Origin: Mesorhizobium sp. AR10
GTDB lineage: Bacteria; Pseudomonadota; Alphaproteobacteria; Rhizobiales; Rhizobiaceae
NCBI RefSeq assembly: GCF_024746795.1
Contig: NZ_CP080524.1
Span: forward strand, 5,124,001 to 5,188,000
Reading direction: 5' to 3'
DNA length: 64,000 nucleotides
How positions within the stretch are numbered: position 1 is the stretch's first letter; every line of letters starts with the position of its first letter. This document shows positions 39,618 through 49,193 of this stretch, piece by piece. The notes below the pieces were generated by a model, which ran no database searches, was not told the origin of the DNA, and saw only the letters and a program-made list of their open reading frames with translations. Position numbers and translations under genes: made by a program.

Positions 39618-40712
39618 ATGCAGCAACCCGGCCGGGCCGCAGAGATCAAGGCAATCGGGATCGGCAAGAGCTTCGGCTCGTTCCGTGCGCTGGACAATCT
39701 GACGCTCGATATCGGCCGCGGCGAGTTCCTGACCCTGCTCGGGCCGTCCGGTTCGGGCAAAACCACCTTCCTGATGATCCTTGCCGGCTTCGTGCAGCCG
39801 AGCGATGGCCGCCTCTACAGCGACGGCGTCGACATCACCGACCGGCCGGCCGAGCAGCGCGCCGCCGGCATGGTGTTCCAGGGTTATGCGCTGTTCCCGC
39901 ATATGAGCGTCGAGGCCAACATCGCCTTCCCGCTCAAGGTGCGCAAGAAATCGGCGGGCGAGATCAAGCGTCGCGTCGGCGAGATGATCGAACGCGTCGG
40001 GCTGAACGGCCATGAGAAGAAAGTGCCGGCGCAGCTTTCCGGCGGCCAGCAGCAGCGCGTGGCGCTGGCCCGTGCTCTGGTGTTCGAGCCGGGCGTGCTG
40101 TTGCTCGATGAGCCGTTCTCGGCGCTGGACAAGGGCCTGCGCGGCCAGATGCAGGCCGAGATGAAGCGGCTGCACCAGGAAACCGGCACCACTTTCGTCT
40201 TCGTCACCCATGACCAGAGCGAGGCGCTGGCGCTGTCGTCGCGCGTCGCCATCTTCAACCACGGCAAATTGCTGCAGGTCGGTGCGCCGGACGAGGTCTA
40301 TGACCGGCCGGCCAATCGGTTCGTTGCCGAGTTCCTGGGCGAGATCAACATGCTGCCGCTGAAGGGCGTGCGTAACGCCGACAATGGCGCCATCGGGCTG
40401 TGCGAAGACCGTGCCGTCAGCCTGCGCGGCAGCGCCGACGCCGTCGGCAGCAATGCCATCCTGGCGATCCGGCCGGAATATATGTCGATCGCGCGCGAAG
40501 CGGCGGTGGGCGAGAACGGCATCGCTGCAACGGCAATCGCCTCGACCTATCTCGGCGCCGCCACGCGGCTCGACCTGACGACGCGTCAAGGCGCCAGGGT
40601 GACGGTTTCGGTGCCCAACGAAGTCGCCGCCGCCGCACTCAGCAAGGGCAATTCCGTCTGGCTGACCTGGCCGGCTGAAAAGGGTTTCCTCCTCCCGGAC
40701 GGAGGACAATGA
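39618..40712 (+). CDS. Spermidine/putrescine-type ABC transporter ATPase (PotA-like)
   Basis: 364 residues from the ATG at 39618. Walker A GPSGSGKTT, Q-loop MVFQGYALFPHMSVEAN, signature [15 protein letters not shown], Walker B VLLLDEPFSALD and switch VTHDQSEAL. The C-terminal ~110 residues are the TOBE-like regulatory domain typical of PotA/FbpC/MalK ATPases. It is first in the order ATPase, binding protein, permease, permease. The substrate is probably a polyamine or a related cationic compound. Confidence 0.92.
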   Translation: MQQPGRAAEIKAIGIGKSFGSFRALDNLTLDIGRGEFLTLLGPSGSGKTTFLMILAGFVQPSDGRLYSDGVDITDRPAEQRAAGMVFQGYALFPHMSVEANIAFPLKVRKKSAGEIKRRVGEMIERVGLNGHEKKVPAQLSGGQQQRVALARALVFEPGVLLLDEPFSALDKGLRGQMQAEMKRLHQETGTTFVFVTHDQSEALALSSRVAIFNHGKLLQVGAPDEVYDRPANRFVAEFLGEINMLPLKGVRNADNGAIGLCEDRAVSLRGSADAVGSNAILAIRPEYMSIAREAAVGENGIAATAIASTYLGAATRLDLTTRQGARVTVSVPNEVAAAALSKGNSVWLTWPAEKGFLLPDGGQ

Positions 40713-40794
40713 CGATCTGAGTGACGAAACTTCGAGCAATGATTCCGGGATTCTCACCAACCACCGGAACGACAAATGAAAAAGGGGAACTGAC

Positions 40795-41910
40795 ATGACA
40801 AATGAAACCAAGAAACACTCCATCGAGACGCTGTCCGCCAGGGCAGTGCGCGGCGAGATCTCGCGCCGGCAGTTCACGCAGCTGGCGGCACTGGTGCTGG
40901 CTGGCACGCCGATGCTGCTGCGCTCGACCGGCGCGTTTGCACAGGCCAAGGAACTGGTGCTGGTCAACTGGGGTGGCGACGCCATCACCGCTTATGATGC
41001 GGCCTACGGCCAGGCCTTCACCAAGGACACCGGCATCACCGTCAAGATGGACGGCTCGGGTCCGACCGAAGGCGCGATCGCCGCGCAGTTCAAGAGCGGC
41101 GCCCCGACCTGGGACCTGGTCGACGTCGATCCGTTTTCGGCGATCACGCTCGGCGCCCAGGGCGCGCTGGAGCCGATCGACTATGCCATCGTCGACAAGA
41201 AGAAGATGCGCGAGGGCTTTGGCTGGGAATATGCCGCCTCGACCTATTTCTTCTCCTATGTCATCGCCTATGATTCCGAGAAATATGGCAAGGACGCGCC
41301 GACCGGCATGGCCGATTTCTTCGACGTGAAGAAATTCCCAGGCAAGCGCTCGCTCTACAAATGGGGCGTGTCGAGCTGGGAAGCGGCCCTGCTCGCCGAC
41401 GGCATCGCGCCGGCCTCGCTCTACCCGCTCGACCTCAAGCGCGCGCATGACAAGATTGCCGCCTTCAAGGAAAATGTCGTCGCTTATTGGGGCGGCGGCG
41501 CCGAAAGCCAGAGCGTGCTGCTCAATGGCGAGGCCTCGATGGCGATCGTCTGGTCGACACGCGCCTCGCTGATCGAGCAGGATTCCGGCGGCAAGATCAA
41601 GTTCATCTGGGACCAGGGCCTGATCTCGCCCGGCGCGCTCGCTGTGCTCAAGGGCAATCCGGGCGGCAAGGACGCGGCGATGAAGTTCATCGCCAGCGCC
41701 CAGGACCCGGAAAAGCAGCTGGTCATGTTCGACAAGCTCGGCCAGGGCCCGGCCAATCCGGCCGCCGACGCGCTGATCCCCGCCGACAAGAAGCGCATCA
41801 ACCCGGTCGATCCCGAGAACATGAAGAAGCAGATCGCGCTCGACATGGACTGGTACGCCAAGAACTACGGGCCGGCGCTCGACGAATACACGAAGATCAT
41901 CTCCGCCTGA
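40795..41910 (+). CDS. Spermidine/putrescine-type ABC transporter substrate-binding protein
   Basis: 371 residues. A twin-arginine signal (SRRQF at residues 23-27, then LAALVLAGTPMLL) instead of a Sec signal suggests Tat export. The mature protein (LVLVNWGGDAITAYDAAYGQAFTKDTG) belongs to the PotD/PotF-like family 1 solute-binding proteins. GGGAACTGAC precedes the ATG. Together with the guanidino hydrolase operon nearby, a guanidino or polyamine-like ligand is plausible but not proven. Confidence 0.9.
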   Translation: MTNETKKHSIETLSARAVRGEISRRQFTQLAALVLAGTPMLLRSTGAFAQAKELVLVNWGGDAITAYDAAYGQAFTKDTGITVKMDGSGPTEGAIAAQFKSGAPTWDLVDVDPFSAITLGAQGALEPIDYAIVDKKKMREGFGWEYAASTYFFSYVIAYDSEKYGKDAPTGMADFFDVKKFPGKRSLYKWGVSSWEAALLADGIAPASLYPLDLKRAHDKIAAFKENVVAYWGGGAESQSVLLNGEASMAIVWSTRASLIEQDSGGKIKFIWDQGLISPGALAVLKGNPGGKDAAMKFIASAQDPEKQLVMFDKLGQGPANPAADALIPADKKRINPVDPENMKKQIALDMDWYAKNYGPALDEYTKIISA

Positions 41911-41934
41911 CAAGGCGGGGATATCAGGGGCGAA

Positions 41935-42768
41935 ATGAGAGCATATCTCTCCGACAGAATGGGCGCGGCGCTATTGATGGCGCCGCTGCTCCTGTTTCTT
42001 GCCTTGGCCTACGCCTGGCCGTTCCTCGGCGTCGTCAAATGGAGCTTCACGCTGCCGACGCCTGGGTTCGGCCAGTATGAGGCGCTCGCCACCGACGACC
42101 TGGTGCACTCGGTGTTCATCCGCACGCTGCGCATCGCGGCAATCGTCACTCTGGTTTCGGTCACCTGTGCCTATGCCATTACCGTGGTCTGGGTGCGCGG
42201 CACGCCGGTGCAGCGCGTGGTCGCCGAGTTCTGCATCCTGGTGCCGTTCTGGATCTCGGTGCTGACGCGCGCCTTCGGCTGGGTGGCGCTGCTTTCCAAC
42301 CGTGGCCTGATCAACACCTGGCTGCAGGCGACCGGCTTCATCTCCGAACCGCTGACGCTGGTGCGCAACGAATTCGGCGTCATCGTCGGCATGACGCATT
42401 TCCTCATTCCCTTCGCGGTGTTTCCGCTGGCTTCGGCCATGCGCAGCCTCGACGACCGCGTGCTTCTGGCGGCGCGCGGACTCGGCTCCAGCCGCATGCG
42501 CACCTTCTGGTCGGTGTTCGTGCCGATGACGCGCTCCGGCATCATCGGCTCGGCGCTCATCGTCTTCGTGTTTTCGCTGGGCTTCTTCGTCACCCCGGCC
42601 ATCCTCGGCGGCGGCCGCAGCGTCATGGTCGCCGAGCTGATCTACCTCCGCATCTTCCAGAGCCCGGACTGGGGCCTGGGTGCGGCGATCAGCGTCGTGC
42701 TGGTGCTGTTCGTCGGCGCGCTGATGGCGCTGCTGTTCCGCTATGTCAGACCGAAGCAATTGATCTGA
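41935..42768 (+). CDS. Spermidine/putrescine-type ABC transporter permease (PotB-like)
   Basis: 277 residues with six or so transmembrane helices. The EAA loop is in RVLLAARGLGSSRMRTFWSVFVPMTRSG. The first helix begins MGAALLMAPLLLFLALAYAWPFLG, usual for PotB. It lies 24 bp after the binding-protein gene and overlaps the next permease at TGATG. Confidence 0.92.
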   Translation: MRAYLSDRMGAALLMAPLLLFLALAYAWPFLGVVKWSFTLPTPGFGQYEALATDDLVHSVFIRTLRIAAIVTLVSVTCAYAITVVWVRGTPVQRVVAEFCILVPFWISVLTRAFGWVALLSNRGLINTWLQATGFISEPLTLVRNEFGVIVGMTHFLIPFAVFPLASAMRSLDDRVLLAARGLGSSRMRTFWSVFVPMTRSGIIGSALIVFVFSLGFFVTPAILGGGRSVMVAELIYLRIFQSPDWGLGAAISVVLVLFVGALMALLFRYVRPKQLI

Positions 42769-43574
42769 TGCCGACCTATCGCCCCGGTCCCGCCTCGCTG
42801 ATCATCGCCGCCCTCGTCGCGCTGTTTTTGCTGATGCCGCTGCTCGCCGTCATCCCGGTGTCGCTGACGCCGAGCCGGATGCTGGCGATGCCATCCGGCG
42901 AGTTGTCGCTGCGCCACTACCGGGCGCTGATCGAGGATCCGCGCTGGATCGACGCGATCCTGCTCAGCGTCAGGATCGGTGTCGTCAGCAGCGTCTTTTC
43001 CACCGTGCTGGCGCTGTGCTTCAGCCTTGGCGTGTGGATGTTCCAGCCGCGCTTCACCGCGGCACTGGTCGGTTTCGTGCTGTTGCCGATGGTGGTGCCG
43101 CCGGTGGTCTCGGCGATCACGCTCTACTTCCTGTTGACCTCGATTTCGGGCGCCAGCTCGTTCTTCGGCTACGACACATGGCTCGGCGTCGCCATGGCGC
43201 ATGCGGTGATGACGGTGCCCTTCGCCACGGTGCTGATTCTGGTCTCGCTCAGCCAACTCGACCGGCGCATCGACCTCGCCGCGCGCGGCTTAGGGGCAAC
43301 GGTGTGGGAGCGCGCCACCCGCATCATCATGCCCAACATCAAGTTCGGCATCGTCACTGCCGCCCTGCTCTCCTTCGTGCTGTCCTGGGAAGAGATCGGC
43401 GTCACCCTGTTCATCACCTCGGTCAACGCCATCACCCTGCCCAGGCTGATGTGGATGGGCCTGCGCGACAACATCGACCCGGCCATCGCGGCCCTCTCGG
43501 TGATCCTGATCATCATCACCGTGCTGGTGCTGGCGATCCGCAGCGTTGTGTCCAGGCAACGCGCCGGGCACTAA
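42768..43574 (+). CDS. Spermidine/putrescine-type ABC transporter permease (PotC-like)
   Basis: 268 residues, start overlapping the upstream stop by one base. EAA loop in RRIDLAARGLGATVWERATRIIMPNIKFG, helices throughout, opening RPGPASLIIAALVALFLLMPLLAVIPVS. It completes the four-gene importer. Confidence 0.92.
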   Translation: MPTYRPGPASLIIAALVALFLLMPLLAVIPVSLTPSRMLAMPSGELSLRHYRALIEDPRWIDAILLSVRIGVVSSVFSTVLALCFSLGVWMFQPRFTAALVGFVLLPMVVPPVVSAITLYFLLTSISGASSFFGYDTWLGVAMAHAVMTVPFATVLILVSLSQLDRRIDLAARGLGATVWERATRIIMPNIKFGIVTAALLSFVLSWEEIGVTLFITSVNAITLPRLMWMGLRDNIDPAIAALSVILIIITVLVLAIRSVVSRQRAGH

Positions 43575-43683
43575 GACGAAGCCATCCGGCCGTAGCGCGT
43601 TCGATTCATACGGAGACCCGCGACCCCAACCGTTGTGTGAAGGGTGTCATGGAAGGGTTGCGCCCGGCACTTTATCCAGCGCC

Positions 43684-44319
43684 ATGGAAAACCTGCCGCT
43701 GGTGACGCTCGCGTTCATATCGGTGCTCGGGATGGCGGTTCCAGGACCGGATGTCGTGCTCGCCATCACCAACGGGTCCCGCTACGGGATCAGGCACGCC
43801 TTCTTTGGCGTGGCCGGTGTGGTGCTCTCCGACATCATCCTGATCTGCATGGTGGCGCTCGGCTTCGGAGTGCTTCTGGCGGCTTCGGAATTCTACCTTT
43901 CAGCTGTCAGGTTAGTGGGTGCCTTCTATCTGTTTTTCATCGCTATTGGTGCGCTCCGCACGTCCACCGCGTCACGACATGCAATAGATCGAGGCTTTCC
44001 CGACAACGCTCATTCGACAACGGCACTCATGGCTCGCTGCTTCGTGGTGGCGGTCACAAACCCGGCAGCATGGCTGTTTTTTCCCGCCGTCCTGCCGCCC
44101 TTTGTCGACACTGACGAGCCGATCGCAATGCAATACGCGGTTCTGGCGATCATCATCGCAGCGGCCGATGTCTTCGTGCTGATGCTTTACGCCATGCTCG
44201 GATCGCGGGCAGCAAAGCTGCTGGCCGGCCCGAACGCAGTGTGGATCGACCGGCTGTACGGCCTGGCCCTGCTTGTTCTCTCAATCGTTCTGCTCCTGCA
44301 ATCGCTCGGGCATCTCTGA
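43684..44319 (+). CDS. LysE/RhtB family amino acid exporter
   Basis: 211 residues from the ATG at 43684 (MENLPLVTLAFISVLGMAVPGPDV). The LysE signature is in AVPGPDVVLAITNGSRYGIRHAFFGVAGV (G-x-G-P and following glycine region). Six helices are visible. It exports an amino acid or homoserine-lactone-like compound. An open frame upstream of the chosen start is not conserved-looking. The gene is separate from the Pot operon by 110 bp. Confidence 0.87.
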   Translation: MENLPLVTLAFISVLGMAVPGPDVVLAITNGSRYGIRHAFFGVAGVVLSDIILICMVALGFGVLLAASEFYLSAVRLVGAFYLFFIAIGALRTSTASRHAIDRGFPDNAHSTTALMARCFVVAVTNPAAWLFFPAVLPPFVDTDEPIAMQYAVLAIIIAAADVFVLMLYAMLGSRAAKLLAGPNAVWIDRLYGLALLVLSIVLLLQSLGHL

Positions 44320-44425
44320 GGCACATGGCGGTCAGGCCCGTCCCGAACCGAAGGTCAATGCAGCAAAATCGATTCCGATATTCGCTGGCGCGGATCTCCG
44401 GTTCGGGATCCATGCGCTGCCCGCC

Positions 44426-45865
44426 TCAAGCGGCGCGCTGGCTTTGTTTCGGCCGCAGGTTCTGGTTCATGCGGAACAGGTTCTGCGGGTCATAGCGCTG
44501 CTTGATTTCCAGAAGCCGGCGATAGTTGCCGCCATAGGCCGCCTCGACACGGTCGACTTCGTCTTCGGGCATGAAGTTCACGTAAGCCGTGCCGGCGGCA
44601 TAGGGCCTTGTCGCCTCGTAGACACCACGAGCCCAGTCGATGCACGCCTTGTCCATTTCCGGTTCGCGCCAGCGGGCGTGGACATTCATGACGAAATGCG
44701 AGCTGCGCTGCGGAAACGCCGTTGCGTCCGCTTTGACGCGGCCCGCCGCGCCGCCGATATGGGCGAAGAATACCTCGCATTCGGGGCCCGGAAGCCCGGG
44801 TATCGCCGCCGTGGTGACCTCGATCGCGCCGTCGGAAAGCTCGGTGAAGTCATGGCTCTTCCAATAGTTGCGGGCGCCGGGCGCAAGCAGCGGATCGAAC
44901 GCCTGCTGCCAGCCGGTGAACGGGTTGGGCCCGACGACGTCAGCAATCGGCTTGCCGATGGCGCGAAGCTTCTGCGTCGCCTTTTCGCCCGCCTGGATGT
45001 CGCCGCAATAGCACATGGCCAGCACCAGCACCTCCTTGCCATGCCACTTTTCCGGCAGGAACGGCAGTGGCGGCGCCTGCCGCATCACCACCCAGCAGGT
45101 CAGTTCGTCGGGCGCGGTTTCGACCACCTTGCGATACTCCCGCAGGACCTTCTCGGCATCGGCGAAGGGATGGACGACAAGCCCCGAAAGGACCTGCGGA
45201 CCGAGCTGGTGAAGCTGGAATTCGAACGCCGTGACAATGCCGAAATTGCCGCCGCCGCCGCGCAGCGCCCAGAACAGATCCGGATTTTCGGTCGAACTGG
45301 CGCGCAGCAATTTGCCGTCGGCGGTGACCACATCGGCTGAAACGAGATTGTCGATGGTCAGGCCGAATTTGCGGGTGATCCAGCCGAAGCCGCCGCCCAG
45401 CGTCAGGCCTGCTATGCCGGTGGTCGAGTTGATGCCGGTCGGCACCGCGAGGCCGAAAGCCTGCGTTTCCTTGTCGACATCGACAAGTGTCGCACCAGGC
45501 CCGACCCATGCCCGCCGCGCCGCAACATCGACCCGCACCGACTTCATCGCCGACAGATCGATCATCAGGCCGCCATCGCAGACGGCGCTGCCGGCAATGT
45601 TGTGACCGCCGCCGCGCGCGGATACGAGAAGCCTGTTTTCCCTGGCAAAATTCACAGCGGTGATGACGTCGGAAGCGCCGACGCAACACACAATCAGCCC
45701 TGGTCGCCGGTCGACCGTGGCATTCCAGACGGTACGGGCTTGGTCGTAGGCGGCGTCGCCCTGCTGAAGCATTGTGCCGCGCAATTGCGCCGAAAGCGCC
45801 TCCAGGGCTGCGGCGTCGACCGTGGTCTTGCCGCGTTCAAGCGTGGTGAGGCTCATGCTGTTCAT
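44426..45865 (-). CDS. FAD-linked oxidoreductase (berberine bridge enzyme-like, FAD_binding_4 + BBE)
   Basis: 479 residues from the ATG at 45865, preceded by GGAGGAAACACC; an earlier start (MSNMSAEFEALTGENG) is possible. The PP-loop FAD domain has LLVSARGGGHNIAGSAVCDGGLMIDLS with the His used for bicovalent or single covalent FAD attachment, then TLGGGFGWITRKFGLTIDNL. The C-terminal BBE motif is NYRRLLEIKQRYDPQNLFRMNQN. It oxidises an alcohol, sugar or similar compound with oxygen. No signal peptide. The substrate is unknown. Confidence 0.88.
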   Translation of the reverse strand: MNSMSLTTLERGKTTVDAAALEALSAQLRGTMLQQGDAAYDQARTVWNATVDRRPGLIVCCVGASDVITAVNFARENRLLVSARGGGHNIAGSAVCDGGLMIDLSAMKSVRVDVAARRAWVGPGATLVDVDKETQAFGLAVPTGINSTTGIAGLTLGGGFGWITRKFGLTIDNLVSADVVTADGKLLRASSTENPDLFWALRGGGGNFGIVTAFEFQLHQLGPQVLSGLVVHPFADAEKVLREYRKVVETAPDELTCWVVMRQAPPLPFLPEKWHGKEVLVLAMCYCGDIQAGEKATQKLRAIGKPIADVVGPNPFTGWQQAFDPLLAPGARNYWKSHDFTELSDGAIEVTTAAIPGLPGPECEVFFAHIGGAAGRVKADATAFPQRSSHFVMNVHARWREPEMDKACIDWARGVYEATRPYAAGTAYVNFMPEDEVDRVEAAYGGNYRRLLEIKQRYDPQNLFRMNQNLRPKQSQRAA

Positions 45866-46062
45866 GGTGTTTCCTCCAAATTTTCTTTGTGAGCCGTTCT
45901 CCCCCGTCAACGCTTCGAACTCTGCGCTCATATTAGACATCACGCAAGTTTGGCTTCGGCCGTGCTGCGGTGGTTCCGGTCTCGCAACTGCAGAGCGCAA
46001 AAAGGCCCGTCGCCCATGAGTTGGAGGACGCATGTTGTGCCCGGAATGGATCTTGGAAATGC

Positions 46063-46139
46063 TGGCGATCCCGACAGGATTCGAACCTGTGACCATCGGC
46101 TTAGAAGGCCGGTGCTCTATCCAGCTGAGCTACGGGACC
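46063..46139 (-). tRNA. tRNA-Arg (anticodon TCT)
   Basis: 77 bases including an encoded CCA end. Acceptor GGTCCCG pairs with CGGGATC, the D-arm is GCTCAGCTGGATAGAGC, the anticodon loop CTTCTAA gives TCT (reads AGA), and the T-arm is ACAGGTTCGAATCCTGT. One mismatch sits at the first anticodon-stem pair. It lies between the FAD oxidoreductase and the complex I subunit gene. Confidence 0.95.
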
Positions 46140-46200
46140 GCTGGCCGGCCGCGTGTGCCGGCTGATTTTCTGGCGCCAGGGCGGCTGCCGGCGATGCCGG

Positions 46201-46506
46201 TCAATGCGTCCAGGGCGTCCTGCGGTCATAGCGGAAATTCTCCGCATAGGAAATCTGGCGGCGCTTGGTTTCCTTCGGCTCCTCGACGCGGAAGGCGAGC
46301 CCTTCCTTCTCGGCATAGGCCACGGCTTCTTCCCTGGTGTCGAAGGTCAGCCTGATCTGGCTTCTCATGTCGCCCGACGTGGTGTAGCCCATCAGCGGGT
46401 CGATCTTCTTGCGCATCTCGGGATCGAATTCCAGCACCCAGTGGCCGGTCTTGGCCTTGCCGGACTGCATCGCGGTTTTGGCTGGGCTGAAAATGCGCGC
46501 GGACAT
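46201..46506 (-). CDS. NDUFS4-like accessory subunit of respiratory complex I
   Basis: 101 residues from the ATG at 46506 (GAGGTG just upstream). It starts MSARIFSPAKTAMQSGKAKT, and has the ETC complex I conserved region: GHWVLEFDPEMRKKIDPLMGYT, TFDTREEAVAYAEKEGLAF and YAENFRYDRRTPWTH. In alphaproteobacteria this small subunit is encoded apart from the nuo operon and binds complex I at the NADH module. It is next to tRNA-Arg, a common arrangement in rhizobia. Confidence 0.9.
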   Translation of the reverse strand: MSARIFSPAKTAMQSGKAKTGHWVLEFDPEMRKKIDPLMGYTTSGDMRSQIRLTFDTREEAVAYAEKEGLAFRVEEPKETKRRQISYAENFRYDRRTPWTH

Positions 46507-46705
46507 GAACACCTCATTGCTGCGTCAAGGCGGCGGCGCCACCTTGACCAGTCATTACTGTGCAATGGCGCCGGCGGCAAGGCCGATGGGCTTTCAACAG
46601 TGGCGCCGTGGCGTTACTTCGCAAGCGTCCAGCTGCCGGATACACTATCGCGTCAAACGCGGCTATGACCGTCGGCGACAGGTACAGGCTGCGACAGGTA
46701 CAAGC

Positions 46706-47869
46706 ATGAACGTGAGAGAATTGCCCGATCAAACCGGCCAGGAAGCGATTTTTCCCGGCGCGATCGTGATCGGCGCCGGCGCGGCCGGGCTGACCGCCGC
46801 CCAGGCGCTGATCAAGGCCGGCGTACCGGCCATAATCCTGGAAAAGGAAAGCCGGCTGGCCGAGCCCTGGTATCGGCGGCACGAACAGTTGCACCTTAAC
46901 TCGCACCGCGATCTATCGGAGCTGCCTGGTGTTTCCTTTCCCGCCGGTACGCCCGCGTTCCCGCACAAAATCACCGTCATCCGCCATCTGAACGAGTTCA
47001 GCGAGACGCACCGGCTGCCGGTCGAGTTCGGCGTCACGGTCGAGGAGATCGCATTCGACGGCGGCCATTGGGTGGTGCGGACCGGCGCCGGGCCGCGCCT
47101 GGCGCGCCAAGTCGTGGTCGCCACCGGGCGCGACCGGCTGCCTTTCATCCCCGAATGGAAAGGCGTGAAGGCCTTTGCCGGACGGATCATCCATTCGGCG
47201 GATTTCGGCGCGGTGCAGGACTATGCGGGGAAAAGGGTGCTGGTTGTCGGCGCCGGCAATTCGGGCTTCGACACGCTCAATCACCTGGCAGACGCGAACG
47301 CCGCACAGATCTGGCTGTCGGCCCGCAATGGCCCCGTGCTGTTGCCCAAGCGCATCGGCCATATCGCCGTCCACAGGGTGTCGCCGTTGCTGGCGCGCCT
47401 GCCGCTCAGGCTCGCCGATGCGGTGATGGCGGCGACGCAGCGGCTGGTTTTCGGCGACCTCAGGAAATTCGGCCTGCCGGCGGCGCCTTCGGGCGGGGCG
47501 AGCCGCCTGACCGCCGACTATACGGCGATCGCAACCGACGACGGCGCCGTGAACGCCATCAAGGCCGGCAGAATCGTCGTGGTGCCGACGATACGGGAAT
47601 TCACCCGCGACGGCGTCATCCTGGGCAACGGAAATCTGATCTTTCCCGATGTCGTCATCGCGGCGACCGGCTATCGCACCGGGCTCGAACAAATGGTCGG
47701 CAAGCTCGGGGTCCTCGATGAAAAAGGGGTTCCGCTTTTCAATGGCAGAACATCGGACCCGAAACTGCCCGGCCTGTGGTTCACCGGCATGCGGCCGAGC
47801 GTTCAGGGCTGTTTCGCCAACGCCCGGATCCAGGCCGCCGCGATCGCCCGGGAAATCACGCGGCGATAA
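46706..47869 (+). CDS. FAD/NAD(P)-dependent flavin oxidoreductase (monooxygenase-like)
   Basis: 387 residues from the ATG at 46706. The FAD motif GAGAAGLTAAQAL (about 22-34), the RDLSELPGVSFP region, a second Rossmann motif VVGAGNSGFDTLNHL for NAD(P), and VIAATGYRTGLEQM near the end. It resembles indole-3-pyruvate monooxygenase (YUC-like) and trimethylamine monooxygenase-like enzymes. It is shorter than the group B protein at 10.8 kb. It is monocistronic by position; the substrate is unknown. Confidence 0.84.
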   Translation: MNVRELPDQTGQEAIFPGAIVIGAGAAGLTAAQALIKAGVPAIILEKESRLAEPWYRRHEQLHLNSHRDLSELPGVSFPAGTPAFPHKITVIRHLNEFSETHRLPVEFGVTVEEIAFDGGHWVVRTGAGPRLARQVVVATGRDRLPFIPEWKGVKAFAGRIIHSADFGAVQDYAGKRVLVVGAGNSGFDTLNHLADANAAQIWLSARNGPVLLPKRIGHIAVHRVSPLLARLPLRLADAVMAATQRLVFGDLRKFGLPAAPSGGASRLTADYTAIATDDGAVNAIKAGRIVVVPTIREFTRDGVILGNGNLIFPDVVIAATGYRTGLEQMVGKLGVLDEKGVPLFNGRTSDPKLPGLWFTGMRPSVQGCFANARIQAAAIAREITRR

Positions 47870-48059
47870 GGCTTCCCCCGCTCGGACGATCGAACAGCTC
47901 TCGTCCTTGGCCCAATCAGCCAAGCTGAGATAGCAAGTTCCCGCCTTCAGACGCAGCAGCGTCAGCAGGGAGGCGGCGATCTGGAATTAAGCCGTTGCTA
48001 TATTTAACAGCTAACGCTATTCTCGCAGTTCAAAGTGGGAATTTGCGAGGCAATCTGGA

Positions 48060-49193
48060 ATGGTCGATGTCGGGATGTGGGTGCGTGACAGGATAAGCCG
48101 ACGTTCCATCTTGACCGGAAGTCTGGCCGCCGTGGGCGGCACGGCGATCGCGGCCCGCAGCGCGCGCGCTCAGTCCGCTCCGCATGCCGGTCACGACATG
48201 GCGGCGACGGCTCCCGCCGACGCTGCGGCTCAACACATGAATGCGCATGGCGCGATGGTCACCGTCGGCGAGGTCGACAACGCCGCCAACGGTTTTGACC
48301 CGAGCCTGATATTGACCGACTGGGAGCGAGGGACAGTCTCGTCGCTGCCCGACGGACGCTCGCTCAGGACATTCGAGGTCACGGCCGAGGACAAGACGAT
48401 CGAGATCGCGCCCGGCGTGTTCTTCCCGGCATGGACCTATAACGGCCGCGTTCCCGGTCCGGCGCTGCGCGCCAAGGAAGGCGAGCGCATTCGCGTCGTC
48501 TTCAAGAACAATGGCTCGCATCCGCACTCGATGCATTTCCACGGCATTCATTCCGCCCGCATGGATGGAATTCCCGGCGCCGGGCTGGTCGATCCGGGTG
48601 GCGAGTTCGTCTACGAATTCGACGCCAGGCCGTTTGGCTGCCATCTCTATCATTGCCATGCCTTGCCGCTGAAAAGGCACATCCACAAAGGCATGTACGG
48701 CGCCTTCGTCATCGACCCGGACCCGGATCGCCATCCCGACCAGGCGGATGTCGCCCGGTCGCGGCTGCTCGACACGCCCGAGAATGCCGGCTGGCAGGAG
48801 CTGGTGATGGTGATGAACGGGTTCGACACCAATTTCGACGAAGAGAACGAATTCTACGCCGCCAACACCATTGCCCACGCCTATGCCAAGACGCCGATCC
48901 GCATCGTGCGCGGCAAGCCGGTGCGCATTTATCTCATCAATGTGCTGGAATTCGATCTCATCAACTCGTTTCACCTGCACGGAAACTTCTTCGACTATTT
49001 CGATCAGGGCACGACGCTGACGCCGACCTTGAAAACGGTCGATCTGATCATCCAGTGCCAGGCCCAGCGCGGCATCCTGGAATTCACCTTCGCCGAGCAC
49101 GAACCGGGGCTCTACATGTTCCACGCGCATCAAAGCGAGTTCACCGAACTCGGCTGGATGGGCATGTTCGACGTGGTGGAGGCGCTGGCATGA
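48060..49193 (+). CDS. Two-domain multicopper oxidase, Tat-exported
   Basis: 377 residues. A twin-arginine signal SRRSIL (13-18) precedes a His/Met-containing linker. Copper sites: HPHSMHFHG (154-162), GCHLYHCHALPLKRHIHKGM (193-212, with Cys199, likely type 1 site, and Met212), FHLHGN (304-309) and FHAHQ (354-358). The layout, two cupredoxin domains with the type 1 site in domain 1, is as in NirK-like and two-domain laccase-like proteins. It oxidises a metal ion (Mn, Cu or Fe) or phenol in the periplasm. It overlaps the ZIP-type gene by four bases. Confidence 0.85.
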   Translation: MVDVGMWVRDRISRRSILTGSLAAVGGTAIAARSARAQSAPHAGHDMAATAPADAAAQHMNAHGAMVTVGEVDNAANGFDPSLILTDWERGTVSSLPDGRSLRTFEVTAEDKTIEIAPGVFFPAWTYNGRVPGPALRAKEGERIRVVFKNNGSHPHSMHFHGIHSARMDGIPGAGLVDPGGEFVYEFDARPFGCHLYHCHALPLKRHIHKGMYGAFVIDPDPDRHPDQADVARSRLLDTPENAGWQELVMVMNGFDTNFDEENEFYAANTIAHAYAKTPIRIVRGKPVRIYLINVLEFDLINSFHLHGNFFDYFDQGTTLTPTLKTVDLIIQCQAQRGILEFTFAEHEPGLYMFHAHQSEFTELGWMGMFDVVEALA

